NCBI GenBank assembly: GCA_017643495.1
Contig: JAEPNK010000001.1
Coordinates: 911,623-975,622 of the forward strand
DNA length: 64,000 nt
Origin: Rhizobiaceae bacterium
GTDB lineage: Bacteria > Pseudomonadota > Alphaproteobacteria > Rhizobiales > Rhizobiaceae
Direction of reading: 5' to 3'
Shown here: in pieces, positions 1 to 8,561 of the stretch
Numbering within the stretch: the first letter of the stretch is position 1
Layout of the letters: the number at the start of each line of letters is the position of its first letter
The notes under the pieces: generated by a model
What the model saw: only the letters and a program-made list of their open reading frames with translations
The model's database searches: none
What the model was told of the DNA's origin: nothing
Translations under genes and position numbers: made by a program

Positions 1-1
1 G

Positions 2-1810
2 GATTTTTCCAAGATCCAGTCCGGCAAGATGGAACTGGAGAAAATCGAGATTGATGTCCGGGCGCTGGTCGAGGACGTGATGAGCCTTTTCTGGCAGAAG
101 GCTGAAGAAAAGAAACTGGACATGGCCTGCTTCGTGGCACCGGATGTTCCCGTTACAATTCACGGGGATCCGACCCGTTTGAACCAGGTGCTGTCCAATC
201 TGGTAAACAACGCCCTGAAGTTTACGGATTCCGGTTCCGTAACCCTTGCCCTGGAACTTGACCGGACTGTCCCATCAAGTGTTTGCCTGCGTTTCAAGGT
301 CACGGACACGGGGATAGGTATCAAGCCGGAAAACATCGGTAAGGTTTTTGAAAGCTTCAGCCAGGCTGATCAGACAACGACCCGACGTTTCGGGGGAACC
401 GGTCTTGGATTGCCGATCTGCAAACGCCTGGTAGAGGCAATGGACGGGGAAATCGGGATTGACAGTACGATAGATGTTGGCTCGACATTCCACTTCACTT
501 TGCCACTGGGAGAAGGAAGCTTTGAGCTGCGGCCAATGCCGGAAACATCGCGTTCGGTGCTGGTTGCGATGGCGCACTCAAAATCAGCAGAAGTAATTGT
601 GGATGCACTCAAGCAGGCTGGTATCCGGTACGAAATATCAGAACCGGAAGCAGGGCTTGTGATGGGCTATCACTCAATTCTGGTAGCCGATACCGGCACA
701 CTGAACAGCATCAAGAACACAGGCGACATGATGTGCGCAGTGGCTGTCACAAAACTTGGAGACAGCAGGTTTGAACAGCTCGTGGCTGCCGACAAGGCGC
801 ATGAAGCGCTTTCGCAACCACTTTCCAGTTTTGCAGTAATTGAATGCTTTGAGCGAATTGCTGCCGGAAAACCGTTGGGAAGAGACTTGCTGAAAGCAAA
901 TTCACGCAGTGAGGAAACATTGGCGGATTATTGCGGCGCAAGGGTTCTTGTGGCTGACGATAGTGCGGTAAACCGTGAAGTCATTGTACAGGCTCTTGGC
1001 CGGTTCAAAATCGAGCCGGTTGTCGTGGATGGTGGCCATGCCGCGATCAGTGAGTTTGAAAAGTCACGCTATGATCTCGTTCTCATGGATTGCAGCATGC
1101 CGGAAATCGATGGTTTTGAAACAACCGAACGTCTTCGTTCAATGGAAGCGGAACAGGGACTTGAAAGAACCCCGATAGTCGCACTTACCGCCCATATTGC
1201 CGACCAGATTGAAGGCCGTATGCAGGATGCAGGAATGGATGCCATTGTTGTAAAGCCGTTCACGATCAAGAGTATTGGTGCATGCCTCAATCAGTGGCTG
1301 GAAGCTGCAACGCCCGCTGATGACAGTGTGGAAGGCGAAGCGGGTTCTGCGTCCGGGTCAGCAGAACCTGGTGAAGCAAATGCCGTCTCTTCTGGAGCGG
1401 AAGAGAATACGCATCCGGATAACAATGAGCTTTTTGACGAAACCCTTCTCCAGAACCTGAAGGATATAGCTGGAGATGCATTTCCTGCGACACTCAAGCA
1501 GTTGCATGTGCTGTTTCTGGATTCATCGCCACAGGCCTTCGCTACGCTTCATCAGGCTGTTGATGCAGGTGATCTTGATGCAATTGCCAAGGCTGCGCAT
1601 GCACTCAAGTCAATGAGCTTGAACATTGGTGCTGCAAAACTCGGAAATGGTTGCCAAATGCTTGAAAACGCTGCCAACGACGAGGAAGCGGACAAAGTGC
1701 CTGTGCTGTTTCTGGATATCGCCCACAATTTTGCAAAGGTTGCCGATCATCTGAGGCAGGATGCACAGGACAACAAGGAAGTCGATAAACAGGCGGAAGC
1801 CGCTGGATAG
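2..1810 (+). CDS. Hybrid sensor histidine kinase, 5' end outside the window
   Basis: The frame is open from base 2, so the gene begins upstream. The visible part starts at the end of a HisKA dimerisation helix (DFSKIQSGK). It continues with a HATPase domain: N-box [10 protein letters not shown] near visible residue 66, DTGIGI at 102, GGTGLGL at 131. A region that looks like a degenerate receiver follows, then a true receiver with LVADD and the phospho-acceptor Asp363 in [11 protein letters not shown]. It ends in an Hpt domain with His533 in [12 protein letters not shown]. This is the BarA/ArcB-type architecture (HisKA-HATPase-REC-Hpt). The kinase probably phosphorylates the receiver-EAL protein 35 bases downstream, or another regulator through Hpt. 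The input domain cannot be seen. Confidence 0.93.
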   Translation, partial: DFSKIQSGKMELEKIEIDVRALVEDVMSLFWQKAEEKKLDMACFVAPDVPVTIHGDPTRLNQVLSNLVNNALKFTDSGSVTLALELDRTVPSSVCLRFKVTDTGIGIKPENIGKVFESFSQADQTTTRRFGGTGLGLPICKRLVEAMDGEIGIDSTIDVGSTFHFTLPLGEGSFELRPMPETSRSVLVAMAHSKSAEVIVDALKQAGIRYEISEPEAGLVMGYHSILVADTGTLNSIKNTGDMMCAVAVTKLGDSRFEQLVAADKAHEALSQPLSSFAVIECFERIAAGKPLGRDLLKANSRSEETLADYCGARVLVADDSAVNREVIVQALGRFKIEPVVVDGGHAAISEFEKSRYDLVLMDCSMPEIDGFETTERLRSMEAEQGLERTPIVALTAHIADQIEGRMQDAGMDAIVVKPFTIKSIGACLNQWLEAATPADDSVEGEAGSASGSAEPGEANAVSSGAEENTHPDNNELFDETLLQNLKDIAGDAFPATLKQLHVLFLDSSPQAFATLHQAVDAGDLDAIAKAAHALKSMSLNIGAAKLGNGCQMLENAANDEEADKVPVLFLDIAHNFAKVADHLRQDAQDNKEVDKQAEAAG

Positions 1811-1845
1811 GAACCTTTTGCCCTAGTTGTTGAAAGAATTTTAAC

Positions 1846-3105
1846 ATGCAGGGGGATAGGTTGATTGCGAAACCACCGGTGAAGCAGATGGCCCGCTACA
1901 ATTCTATACTCCTTGTCGATGATGATCCGACGCAGATTGCAATTCTGACCGCATATTTTGCAAGTCAGGGAGTAACCGGCATAAAAAGCGCCGGTGATGC
2001 AGCGAGAGCCCTGACAATCCTTGCCGAAGAACAAGCTGCTTTTGATCTGGTGGTGACCGATCTGCAAATGCCCAACATGGACGGCCTTGAGTTCCTGCGG
2101 CATCTCAAGGAGCAGAACTTCACCGGCAGCCTGGCGATCATTTCAAGTGTGCAGGAAAACCTGTTGGAACATGCGGGCCGCCTTGCAAAACTGCATGGCC
2201 TGGAGTTGTTGGGCCAGATACACAAACCCTTCACCAAACAGACTTTGGATGAGGTTTTGTTCAGCACGCCCGTCATCGCTGAATCAAGGGTTGCACAACC
2301 CGAATTTGAAACAACACCGGAAATCTTTGAGCAGGCAATTCTGGACCGTGAATTCGTTCCGTTCTACCAACCAAAAATTGACATGAAAACAGGCCGTATA
2401 ACGGGTGGTGAGGCCTTGGCGCGCTGGTTCCGGGTTACCGGTGAAAGAGTATATCCGGATGTTTTCATCCGCTTTGCCGAAAAGAACGATCTCATCAAGC
2501 CATTGACTTTCTGCCTGTTCGATCAAGTGCTCGATGACATGCGTACGTTCATGGCGATTGATCCTGACCTGCAAATCGCTGTGAACCTTGCAACAGATCT
2601 CATGATGGACATTTCGCTTCCGTCAGAATTGCGGGACAAGGTTCACCAGGCAGGCTTGAGGCCGGACAATATCAGTTTCGAGATCACGGAAAACAGCGTT
2701 ATTGATCTCGATCCCACGACGCTTGAAGTGTTGTCCAGGCTGCGGGTAGCAGATTTTGAAGTTGCCATTGATGATTTCGGTACGGGTTCATCAAACATTC
2801 AGGTGTTGCGCGATTTTCCCTATTCCGATCTGAAGATCGACAAGTCCTTCATATCAGATGCACTGGAAAACTCTTTCTCTCGTCAGACGGTACTCGCGGC
2901 TGTTGCCCTGGCACATGACCAGAAGATGCGGATCGTTGCTGAAGGCATCGAGGATCGCAAAACCTGGGATTTTGTGCGCGATGTCGGCATTGAATACGGG
3001 CAGGGCTATTTCATGGCCAAACCAATGTCGGCAGACGATTTCAGGGAGTTCGTCAGGAGCAATCCGAACGGACTGGAATGGCTTGCGGAACAGTCTGCGG
3101 CCTGA
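1846..3105 (+). CDS. Response regulator with receiver and EAL phosphodiesterase domains
   Basis: A receiver domain (ILLVDDDP near residue 21, phospho-acceptor Asp72 in VTDLQMPNMDG) is fused to an EAL domain from about residue 162 to 408. The EAL signature is Glu189-Ala190-Leu191. Residues known to be needed for c-di-GMP hydrolysis are present: Asn247, Glu279, Asp309-Asp310 in DDFGTG, Lys330, Glu366 and Gln386. It should therefore be an active phosphodiesterase rather than a binding-only EAL protein (inference). The pairing with the upstream hybrid kinase suggests phosphorelay control of c-di-GMP. ATG at 1846 has a GAAAGA-like site. A second ATG at 1888 (MARYNS) sits just before the receiver and is equally possible. 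Confidence 0.93.
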   Translation: MQGDRLIAKPPVKQMARYNSILLVDDDPTQIAILTAYFASQGVTGIKSAGDAARALTILAEEQAAFDLVVTDLQMPNMDGLEFLRHLKEQNFTGSLAIISSVQENLLEHAGRLAKLHGLELLGQIHKPFTKQTLDEVLFSTPVIAESRVAQPEFETTPEIFEQAILDREFVPFYQPKIDMKTGRITGGEALARWFRVTGERVYPDVFIRFAEKNDLIKPLTFCLFDQVLDDMRTFMAIDPDLQIAVNLATDLMMDISLPSELRDKVHQAGLRPDNISFEITENSVIDLDPTTLEVLSRLRVADFEVAIDDFGTGSSNIQVLRDFPYSDLKIDKSFISDALENSFSRQTVLAAVALAHDQKMRIVAEGIEDRKTWDFVRDVGIEYGQGYFMAKPMSADDFREFVRSNPNGLEWLAEQSAA

Positions 3106-3129
3106 TTTTCGGAAACCCGCTTGCAGTTG

Positions 3130-4287
3130 CTAATCCCTGCGCAATTCCAGCGATTTCATGGCTTCCACAGTCTCGATGCCCAGCTGGTGCATGTTGTTGA
3201 CCAGATCGTGGTGGAACAGTTCATAGACATGGTCGGCGCCTTTCTCCCCAAGCGCGGAGATGCCGTACATGAACGGCCTTCCGGCAAACACGAAATCAGC
3301 GCCTAGCCGGATTGCCCGGACCATGTCTCCTCCACTGCGGATACCGCTGTCAAAGATGATTTTTGCATCCTTGCCTGTTGCTGCTGCAATTTCGGGCAAT
3401 ACATCAATGGCCGCAGGTGCGGCTTCAAACTGTCTTCCGCCGTGGTTCGAAACCCAAATGGCATCTGCTCCTGCCTTTACGGCTGACTTCGCATCTTCGA
3501 CCGACAGGATGCCCTTGAGCACCACCGGCCCCTCCCATTGTTCCCTGACTCTGGCGAAATATTCCCAGTCAAGGCAGCCGCCGAGCTCTTCGCCAACAAA
3601 CTGGACAATGTTTCCCAGGCTGCTGATGTCGACATATTTTTCCATCACTGCAAAGCTTGGCCGCCCGCGTTTCAGGGTGCGGTAGGCCCATTCCGGCCGG
3701 CGCATGATCTGCCACAGGATGGCAGGTGTTATTTTTGGTGGGATTGATATCCCGGCCCGGCGCTGCCGCTCGCGCATGGAGGGCCATGGAACATCGGCTG
3801 TAACAACCAGCACCTTGTATCCGCTATCCTTGGCCCGCTGGATAATATCATTGCGGATTTTTTCCTGACGAGGCGGATACAACTGGAACCAGCCGTATTC
3901 ACCTGAAAGCGGGCCACAATTTTCAGGGGTGTCCGATGCAACTGTGCTGAGACAGTGGGGAATGCGATGGCGCGCTGCCGTTTGTGCAAAAATCTGCTCG
4001 GCATTCGGCCACATCAGGCTGGTGTAGCCAATGGGTGGAATTCCGAATGGAGCGCTGAATTTCTGGCCGAACAGCTCCGTTTCAACAGATGGCTGCAGAA
4101 AGCCTTTCATGAAGTTGGGGACCAGTGTTATTTTGCCAAGCGCATCATTGTTGCGATGCATGGCGGCTTCTTCACCGGTGGCGCTGTCCAAATACTCCCA
4201 TGCAAAAAAGGGAATGTTCTTTTTTGCCTTTCGGCGCAAGTCGGATATCGCCGGATAACGGTCATCAGGTAATGCTGCTACGCGCAC
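3130..4287 (-). CDS. FMN-dependent alpha-hydroxy-acid oxidase/dehydrogenase (LldD/glycolate oxidase family)
   Basis: This 385-residue protein of the flavin (S)-2-hydroxy-acid dehydrogenase family oxidises an L-2-hydroxy acid such as lactate or glycolate to the keto acid. Visible family residues are the N-terminal EYLDSATG Tyr (residue 32), the QLY Tyr, VTADVPW Asp, VVLKGI Lys, and SNHGGRQ with catalytic His and substrate Arg. The C-terminal FDSGIRSGGD and GRPFMYG segments bind the FMN phosphate. The first codon is GTG with AAGGGG upstream; no better in-frame ATG precedes the conserved start. It lies 20 bases after potI on the same strand and is probably co-transcribed with the putrescine uptake genes. 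Substrate is not determined by the sequence. Confidence 0.88.
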   Translation of the reverse strand: MRVAALPDDRYPAISDLRRKAKKNIPFFAWEYLDSATGEEAAMHRNNDALGKITLVPNFMKGFLQPSVETELFGQKFSAPFGIPPIGYTSLMWPNAEQIFAQTAARHRIPHCLSTVASDTPENCGPLSGEYGWFQLYPPRQEKIRNDIIQRAKDSGYKVLVVTADVPWPSMRERQRRAGISIPPKITPAILWQIMRRPEWAYRTLKRGRPSFAVMEKYVDISSLGNIVQFVGEELGGCLDWEYFARVREQWEGPVVLKGILSVEDAKSAVKAGADAIWVSNHGGRQFEAAPAAIDVLPEIAAATGKDAKIIFDSGIRSGGDMVRAIRLGADFVFAGRPFMYGISALGEKGADHVYELFHHDLVNNMHQLGIETVEAMKSLELRRD

Positions 4288-4307
4288 CGGGCAATTCCCC
4301 TTGTTGT

Positions 4308-5129
4308 TCAGCTTTTCTGCAGGCGCTTTTGGGTTTTCACCTGCCGTCGGGCAAGCAGGTTTGCGCCGATCACACCAACAGCTACAACGGCAACCATGAT
4401 TGTGGCAAGAGCATTGATTTCGGGCGTCAACCCAAGCCTGACCTTCGAGAAAATCACCATTGGCAGGGTGGAGGATCCCGGCCCGTTTACAAAACTGGCG
4501 ATCACCAGGTCGTCAAACGAGAGGGTGAAGGACAACAGCCAGCCAGCGATGATTGCCGGCATGATGACCGGGAGTGTGACCTGAAAGAATATCCAGGGCT
4601 GCCTGGCGCCAAGGTCCATGGCTGCTTCCTCGATCGATGTGTCGAAATCTGAAAGCCTGCCCTGAATGATCACGGCAACATACGCCATGCAGAATGTACC
4701 ATGTGCTATGATCACGGTAGTCAGTCCTCGTCCGGCAGGCCATCCAATCAGGTTTTCCATCGAGATGAAAAGCAGCAGCAGTGAAAGTCCGGTCACGACC
4801 TCCGGCATCACGATTGGTGCGGTTGCCATGCCGCTTAACAGGAGCCGTCCGCGAAACCGTCCGATCCGCGCCAGTGCATATCCTATAAGGGTGCCGAATA
4901 CAGTGCCGACAACAGCAGCACCAAAAGCAACCACCAGACTGACCCATGCAGCATCGCCAATCTGCCCGTTCTGGAACAATTCGCCATACCACCGTGTCGA
5001 CCAGCCCCCCCAGACCGTTACAAGCCGGGAAGCATTGAACGAGTAGATCATCATGATGAAGATGGGCACATACAGGATTGCATAGCCGAATGCAGCGGTA
5101 AGCAGGATCAGTGGGTGTCGCTTGCCCAT
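4308..5129 (-). CDS. potI: Putrescine ABC transporter permease PotI
   Basis: Inner-membrane permease (273 residues) of the spermidine/putrescine class. It has about six membrane helices and the EAA-like loop EEAAMDLGARQPWIFFQVTLP, which contacts the ATPase. The start is ATG at 5129 (MGKRHPLILL); the longer upstream frame is the shadow of potH. The start shares one base with the potH stop (TGATG), so the two are translationally coupled. It forms the membrane channel with PotH, energised by the PotG-like ATPase and fed by the periplasmic PotF-like protein, all in the same minus-strand operon. Assignment to putrescine rests on the PotF-type binding protein and the neighbouring catabolic genes. 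Confidence 0.92.
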   Translation of the reverse strand: MGKRHPLILLTAAFGYAILYVPIFIMMIYSFNASRLVTVWGGWSTRWYGELFQNGQIGDAAWVSLVVAFGAAVVGTVFGTLIGYALARIGRFRGRLLLSGMATAPIVMPEVVTGLSLLLLFISMENLIGWPAGRGLTTVIIAHGTFCMAYVAVIIQGRLSDFDTSIEEAAMDLGARQPWIFFQVTLPVIMPAIIAGWLLSFTLSFDDLVIASFVNGPGSSTLPMVIFSKVRLGLTPEINALATIMVAVVAVGVIGANLLARRQVKTQKRLQKS

Positions 5130-6031
5130 CAGGATCTTCCTTCCTGGCTCTGTGCATTGCGCAGGAGCATCATGGGAATGACGAGAACAGCCAACATCAC
5201 CATCGCAACAGCAGATGCCAGCGGCCAGTCGCGATTGTTGAAGAACTCGGTCCACAGCGTTTTGCCGATCATCAACTGGCCACTGCCGCCAAGCAGGGCC
5301 GGTATGATGTATTCCCCGACTGCAGGAATGAAAACCAGAAGACATCCCGCGAGAATTCCGGGCAGGGAAAGCGGCAGCGTGACCTGCCAGAATGTTTTCA
5401 GCGGCCCGGCACCAAGATCGGCGCTGGCTTCAAGAAGGTCTTCATCGAGCTTTTGAAGCGCTGCATAAAGTGGCAAAACCATGAGAGGCAGGTACGTGAT
5501 CACAATACCCGAATAGACGGCAAAATCGGTCTGCATGAGCTGGATCGGTTCCGAGATCAGGCCAAAGCTGATCAGCCAGGAATTGATGAAGCCTGTCGGA
5601 GAGTACATGCCGATAAGTGCATAGATACGCAGCAGGCTGGAGGTCCAGAACGGCAGGATGACCAGCAGCAGCAACGTGTTGCGCAAGGCATCATCTGCCC
5701 GGGCAATGACATACGCAATCGGATATCCGACGATCAGGCATGCAAGGGAGGAGATGAAGGCTATTTTTACCGAGTTCAGATAGGAGCGGATATAAAGATC
5801 GTCTGAAAACAGGAACTCGTAATTTTCCAGATCACCCACATAGGACGGTATGCCATCCAGCCATTCAAAAATCGGTGTAAACGGTGGTTGTGCCAACCGC
5901 AGGTCTGCAAGCGAAACCTGCAACACCACCAGAAACGGCACCAGGAAGAATAGCAGCAACCAGAACATCGGCAGGCCGATGACGAGCCGGGACCCGAGTT
6001 TTGAGAGAAAATCTGTTTTCGGTCCACTCAT
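5129..6031 (-). CDS. potH: Putrescine ABC transporter permease PotH
   Basis: A 300-residue permease with a membrane helix just after the N terminus (GLPMFWLLLFFLVPFLVVLQ), about six helices in all, and an EAA loop (EASADLGAGPLKTFWQVTLP). It is the usual partner of PotI in the heterodimeric channel. Its ATG overlaps the end of the ATPase gene by four bases (ATGA), and its stop shares a base with the potI start. Translation of the three genes is therefore probably coupled to give fixed stoichiometry. Family and gene order match potFGHI. Confidence 0.93.
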   Translation of the reverse strand: MSGPKTDFLSKLGSRLVIGLPMFWLLLFFLVPFLVVLQVSLADLRLAQPPFTPIFEWLDGIPSYVGDLENYEFLFSDDLYIRSYLNSVKIAFISSLACLIVGYPIAYVIARADDALRNTLLLLVILPFWTSSLLRIYALIGMYSPTGFINSWLISFGLISEPIQLMQTDFAVYSGIVITYLPLMVLPLYAALQKLDEDLLEASADLGAGPLKTFWQVTLPLSLPGILAGCLLVFIPAVGEYIIPALLGGSGQLMIGKTLWTEFFNNRDWPLASAVAMVMLAVLVIPMMLLRNAQSQEGRS

Positions 6032-7149
6032 CTGGTCAGCAGCACGGCTGCCCTCTTTTCAAAAGATATTTCCACCCGGTCACCCAAACGCACCGTCGCT
6101 TCCTCCTCGTCCCAATGCTCTGAAATGGTAAGGCGTACATGTTTGCCGCTTTTCAGGGTTATCTCGAAATGCGTGATATTGCCGAGATACATGATGTCGG
6201 TAACTCTGCCCGCAGCCTTGTTTGGAGCAGCAGCGGCCCGTCCTTTGGCTCTCGTCTTGATGAGTAGCCTTTCCGGCCGAACAGCAACCCATACCGTCTG
6301 GCCGTCCGCGAGGTCGTGTTCACCGAGAACTTCAAGCGCATTGCCGGTATCCTTGCTCTGGATTGTCTGGTTCTTGCCGCTGCCGCTTACCTGGCCTTCG
6401 AAAATGTTTACCTGGCCGACAAACCCGGCAATCATCCGGTTGGCGGGCTTTTCATAAAGTTCACGCGGGGTATCGACCTGAATGAGTTTGGCATTGTCCA
6501 TCACCCCGATCCGGGTGGCAATTGACATGGCCTCTTCCTGATCATGGGTTACCATGATGAAGGTTGTTCCTATTTCCTTCTGGATGGCGACAAGCTGGCG
6601 CTGTGTATCTTCGCGCAACTTCTTGTCCAGAGCTGAAAGTGGTTCATCAAGAAGAAGCACCTTGGGTTTCCGTGCCAGTGCGCGAGCAAGTGCAACACGT
6701 TGCCGCTGGCCACCCGACAGCTGGTGCGGTTTTCGCTTTCCGTATTCTTTCATCTGCACCAGTTCAAGCAGCTCGCTTACCCGGGCTTCTGCCTCTGCTT
6801 TTTCCCATTTGTCCTGACGCAGGCCGTAGCCAATGTTTTTCTCCACGCTCATGTGGGGGAAAAGCGCATATGATTGAAACATCATGTTGACCGGGCGCGA
6901 CCATGCGGGCGTTTCTGTAATGTCCTGGCCATCAATCCGGATGGTGCCGGAGCTGGGTTTTTCGAGTCCTGCAATCATCCGCAACAGGGTGGACTTCCCG
7001 GACCCCGAACCACCTAGCAGGCAGAAAAATTCACCTTGCTGAATATCGAGATCAACGTCGTTAACCGCCCTTACCCCGGAAAATTCCTTGCAGATGTTCC
7101 GTATGCTCAAGAAAGCGGACTGGCCGCCGGAGGCTTCGGTATTTGCCAT
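6028..7149 (-). CDS. potG: Putrescine ABC transporter ATP-binding protein (PotG/PotA type)
   Basis: ABC ATPase of 373 residues from the ATG at 7149 (MANTEASGG). Walker A GGSGSGKST is at 46-54, the signature LSGGQ at 144-148, and Walker B LLLDEP at 165-170, followed by SALDKKLRE and THDQEEA. The C-terminal third has the TOBE-type regulatory domain of this importer class. It hydrolyses ATP to drive PotHI. An in-frame ATG three codons upstream (7158) is an alternative; neither has a strong Shine-Dalgarno. The gene follows an intrinsic terminator placed after potF, so it is probably expressed by read-through at a lower level than the binding protein. Confidence 0.93.
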   Translation of the reverse strand: MANTEASGGQSAFLSIRNICKEFSGVRAVNDVDLDIQQGEFFCLLGGSGSGKSTLLRMIAGLEKPSSGTIRIDGQDITETPAWSRPVNMMFQSYALFPHMSVEKNIGYGLRQDKWEKAEAEARVSELLELVQMKEYGKRKPHQLSGGQRQRVALARALARKPKVLLLDEPLSALDKKLREDTQRQLVAIQKEIGTTFIMVTHDQEEAMSIATRIGVMDNAKLIQVDTPRELYEKPANRMIAGFVGQVNIFEGQVSGSGKNQTIQSKDTGNALEVLGEHDLADGQTVWVAVRPERLLIKTRAKGRAAAAPNKAAGRVTDIMYLGNITHFEITLKSGKHVRLTISEHWDEEEATVRLGDRVEISFEKRAAVLLTR

Positions 7150-7171
7150 GTATTGCATTGCCCGGTTCTGG

Positions 7172-7204
7172 AAAGAAAAAGAGCAGGCCCGGTTGGGCCT
7201 GCTC
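7172..7204 (-). terminator. Intrinsic terminator/attenuator between potF and potG
   Basis: On the minus strand, a perfect 10-base stem GAGCAGGCCC / GGGCCTGCTC with a four-base loop is followed by TTTTTCTTT. It begins 14 bases after the potF stop and about 20 bases before the potG start. Such a partial terminator is the usual way to make more binding protein than membrane components in ABC operons. Confidence 0.88.
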
Positions 7205-7217
7205 AAGAATATGGTCT

Positions 7218-8312
7218 TTACTGACCGGTTTTTGCCTTTGTCCATTCCCGGTTGAGAACCCGGTCCTGTTTGGCATCATAGACCGGTGAGACCCAGAGTT
7301 TTTCCTTCACCTCATCCGCGGGGAAGATGCCCGGATCTTCCAGGATTTCGCCGTCAATCAGGTCAATCGCCTTTTCGTTGGCAGAGGCGTACCAGACATA
7401 GTTTGTAATGTCGGCAGTGATTTGCGCATCCATCACAAAGTTGATGAACTTGTGAGCGTTCTCCGGATGCTTTGCGTCCGCCGGGATGGCCAGCATGTCA
7501 AACCACTGAAGCGCACCTTCCTTGGGGATTGTGTAGCTGATGCTGACACCGTTGTCTGCTTCGTCAGCACGGTCCCGGGCCTGGAAAACATCGCCGGACC
7601 AGCCCATTGCTACACAGGTATCCCCGTTTGCAAGGTCATTGATATATTGTGATGAGTGGAAGTAGCGGACATGCGGCTTGATCGCTGCAATTGCTTCCGC
7701 ACCTTTCTTGAAATCTTCCGGGTCGGTTGAACGCGGATCAAGCCCCAGATAATTCATTGCAGCCGGAATGATTTCTGTCGGTGCATCAAGCAGCGAGATT
7801 CCGCAATCTGCAAGCTTTTCGGCATTTGCCGGATCGAAAATGAGTGCAAGGCTGTCCGTCGGAGCGTCTTCACCAAGTCTCTCTTTCACCTTTTCGACAT
7901 TATAGCCGATACCCGTGGTTCCCCACATGTACACGACGGCATGTTCATTGCCGGGATCGTATTCCCCGACATTTTGCATGATCTGTCCATCCATGTTTTC
8001 CAGATTCGGCAGTTTTGACTTGTCCAGTTTCTGGAATACACCTGCCTGTATCTGTCTCGCCATGAAGGAGGCAGAAGGAACGACGATGTCATATCCTGAG
8101 GATCCGGCAAGAAGTTTTGCTTCAAGCACCTCGTTTGAATCGAAAACATCATAGGTCACCTTGATGCCGGTTTCCTCTTCGAATTTTTCGATTGTGTCTT
8201 CGGCAATATAGTCTGACCAGTTGTAAATGTTCAGGACTTTTTCTTCTTCGGCAAAGGCCGGCGCAACAAGCATGCTGGCGGCTGAAGCCATGAGAACGGT
8301 TCTGAATTTCAT
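7218..8312 (-). CDS. potF: Periplasmic putrescine-binding protein PotF
   Basis: Solute-binding protein of 364 residues. The start is ATG at 8312, preceded by GGTGAGGAAACA; longer frames have no ribosome site. A Sec signal peptide (MKFRTVLMASAASMLVAPAFA) precedes the mature EEEK. The mature chain carries PotF/SpuD landmarks: VLNIYNWSDYI, VTYDVFDSNEV, VPSASFMARQ, RYFHSSQYINDLANGD and SYTIPKEGA. These resemble E. coli PotF more than the spermidine protein PotD, so putrescine is the likely ligand (inference from remembered family sequence). First gene of the potFGHI operon, divergent from spuC. Confidence 0.94.
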   Translation of the reverse strand: MKFRTVLMASAASMLVAPAFAEEEKVLNIYNWSDYIAEDTIEKFEEETGIKVTYDVFDSNEVLEAKLLAGSSGYDIVVPSASFMARQIQAGVFQKLDKSKLPNLENMDGQIMQNVGEYDPGNEHAVVYMWGTTGIGYNVEKVKERLGEDAPTDSLALIFDPANAEKLADCGISLLDAPTEIIPAAMNYLGLDPRSTDPEDFKKGAEAIAAIKPHVRYFHSSQYINDLANGDTCVAMGWSGDVFQARDRADEADNGVSISYTIPKEGALQWFDMLAIPADAKHPENAHKFINFVMDAQITADITNYVWYASANEKAIDLIDGEILEDPGIFPADEVKEKLWVSPVYDAKQDRVLNREWTKAKTGQ

Positions 8313-8561
8313 TGTTTCCTCACCTTTGGATTGCCCGTTTTTGATGCGGGTCTGTTTGGGTTTTTCCCTTGGAAAACCAAGTTGCTGAAAGGATATCGGG
8401 TTCAATCGAATTTGCAAGTCGACAATCGATTCCACGTGCCTGGAAGATGCAGATTTTCATTGGCAACCAGATACGTGCCTGAAGGCTGCAGATGGCATTC
8501 TCGGGTGTTGCCAAAATTCAAAAGATAGGGTTCTGTGCTTTCAGGAAAACATGGAGTTATC
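8313..8561. promoter_or_regulatory. Divergent potF/spuC control region with direct and inverted repeats
   Basis: No gene is seen in these 249 bases. They contain: a CTTGG-AAAA-CCAAG palindrome at 8368-8381; two CAATCGA copies at 8403-8409 and 8423-8429; a 21-base direct repeat beginning ACGTGCCTG at 8434-8454 and 8473-8493 (18 of 21 identical, 39 bases apart); and an inverted pair TTGGCAAC (8460-8467) / GTTGCCAA (8507-8514) that brackets the second repeat copy. These look like operator sites for a regulator coordinating putrescine uptake and breakdown. No regulator gene is next to it in this window. Confidence 0.6.

Noticed and set aside
5130-5345. N-terminal 72-residue extension of potI
   Set aside because: The extension is the shadow of potH in another frame and has Cys/His/Arg-rich non-protein composition. 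The ATG at 5129 overlaps the potH stop in the usual coupled way.
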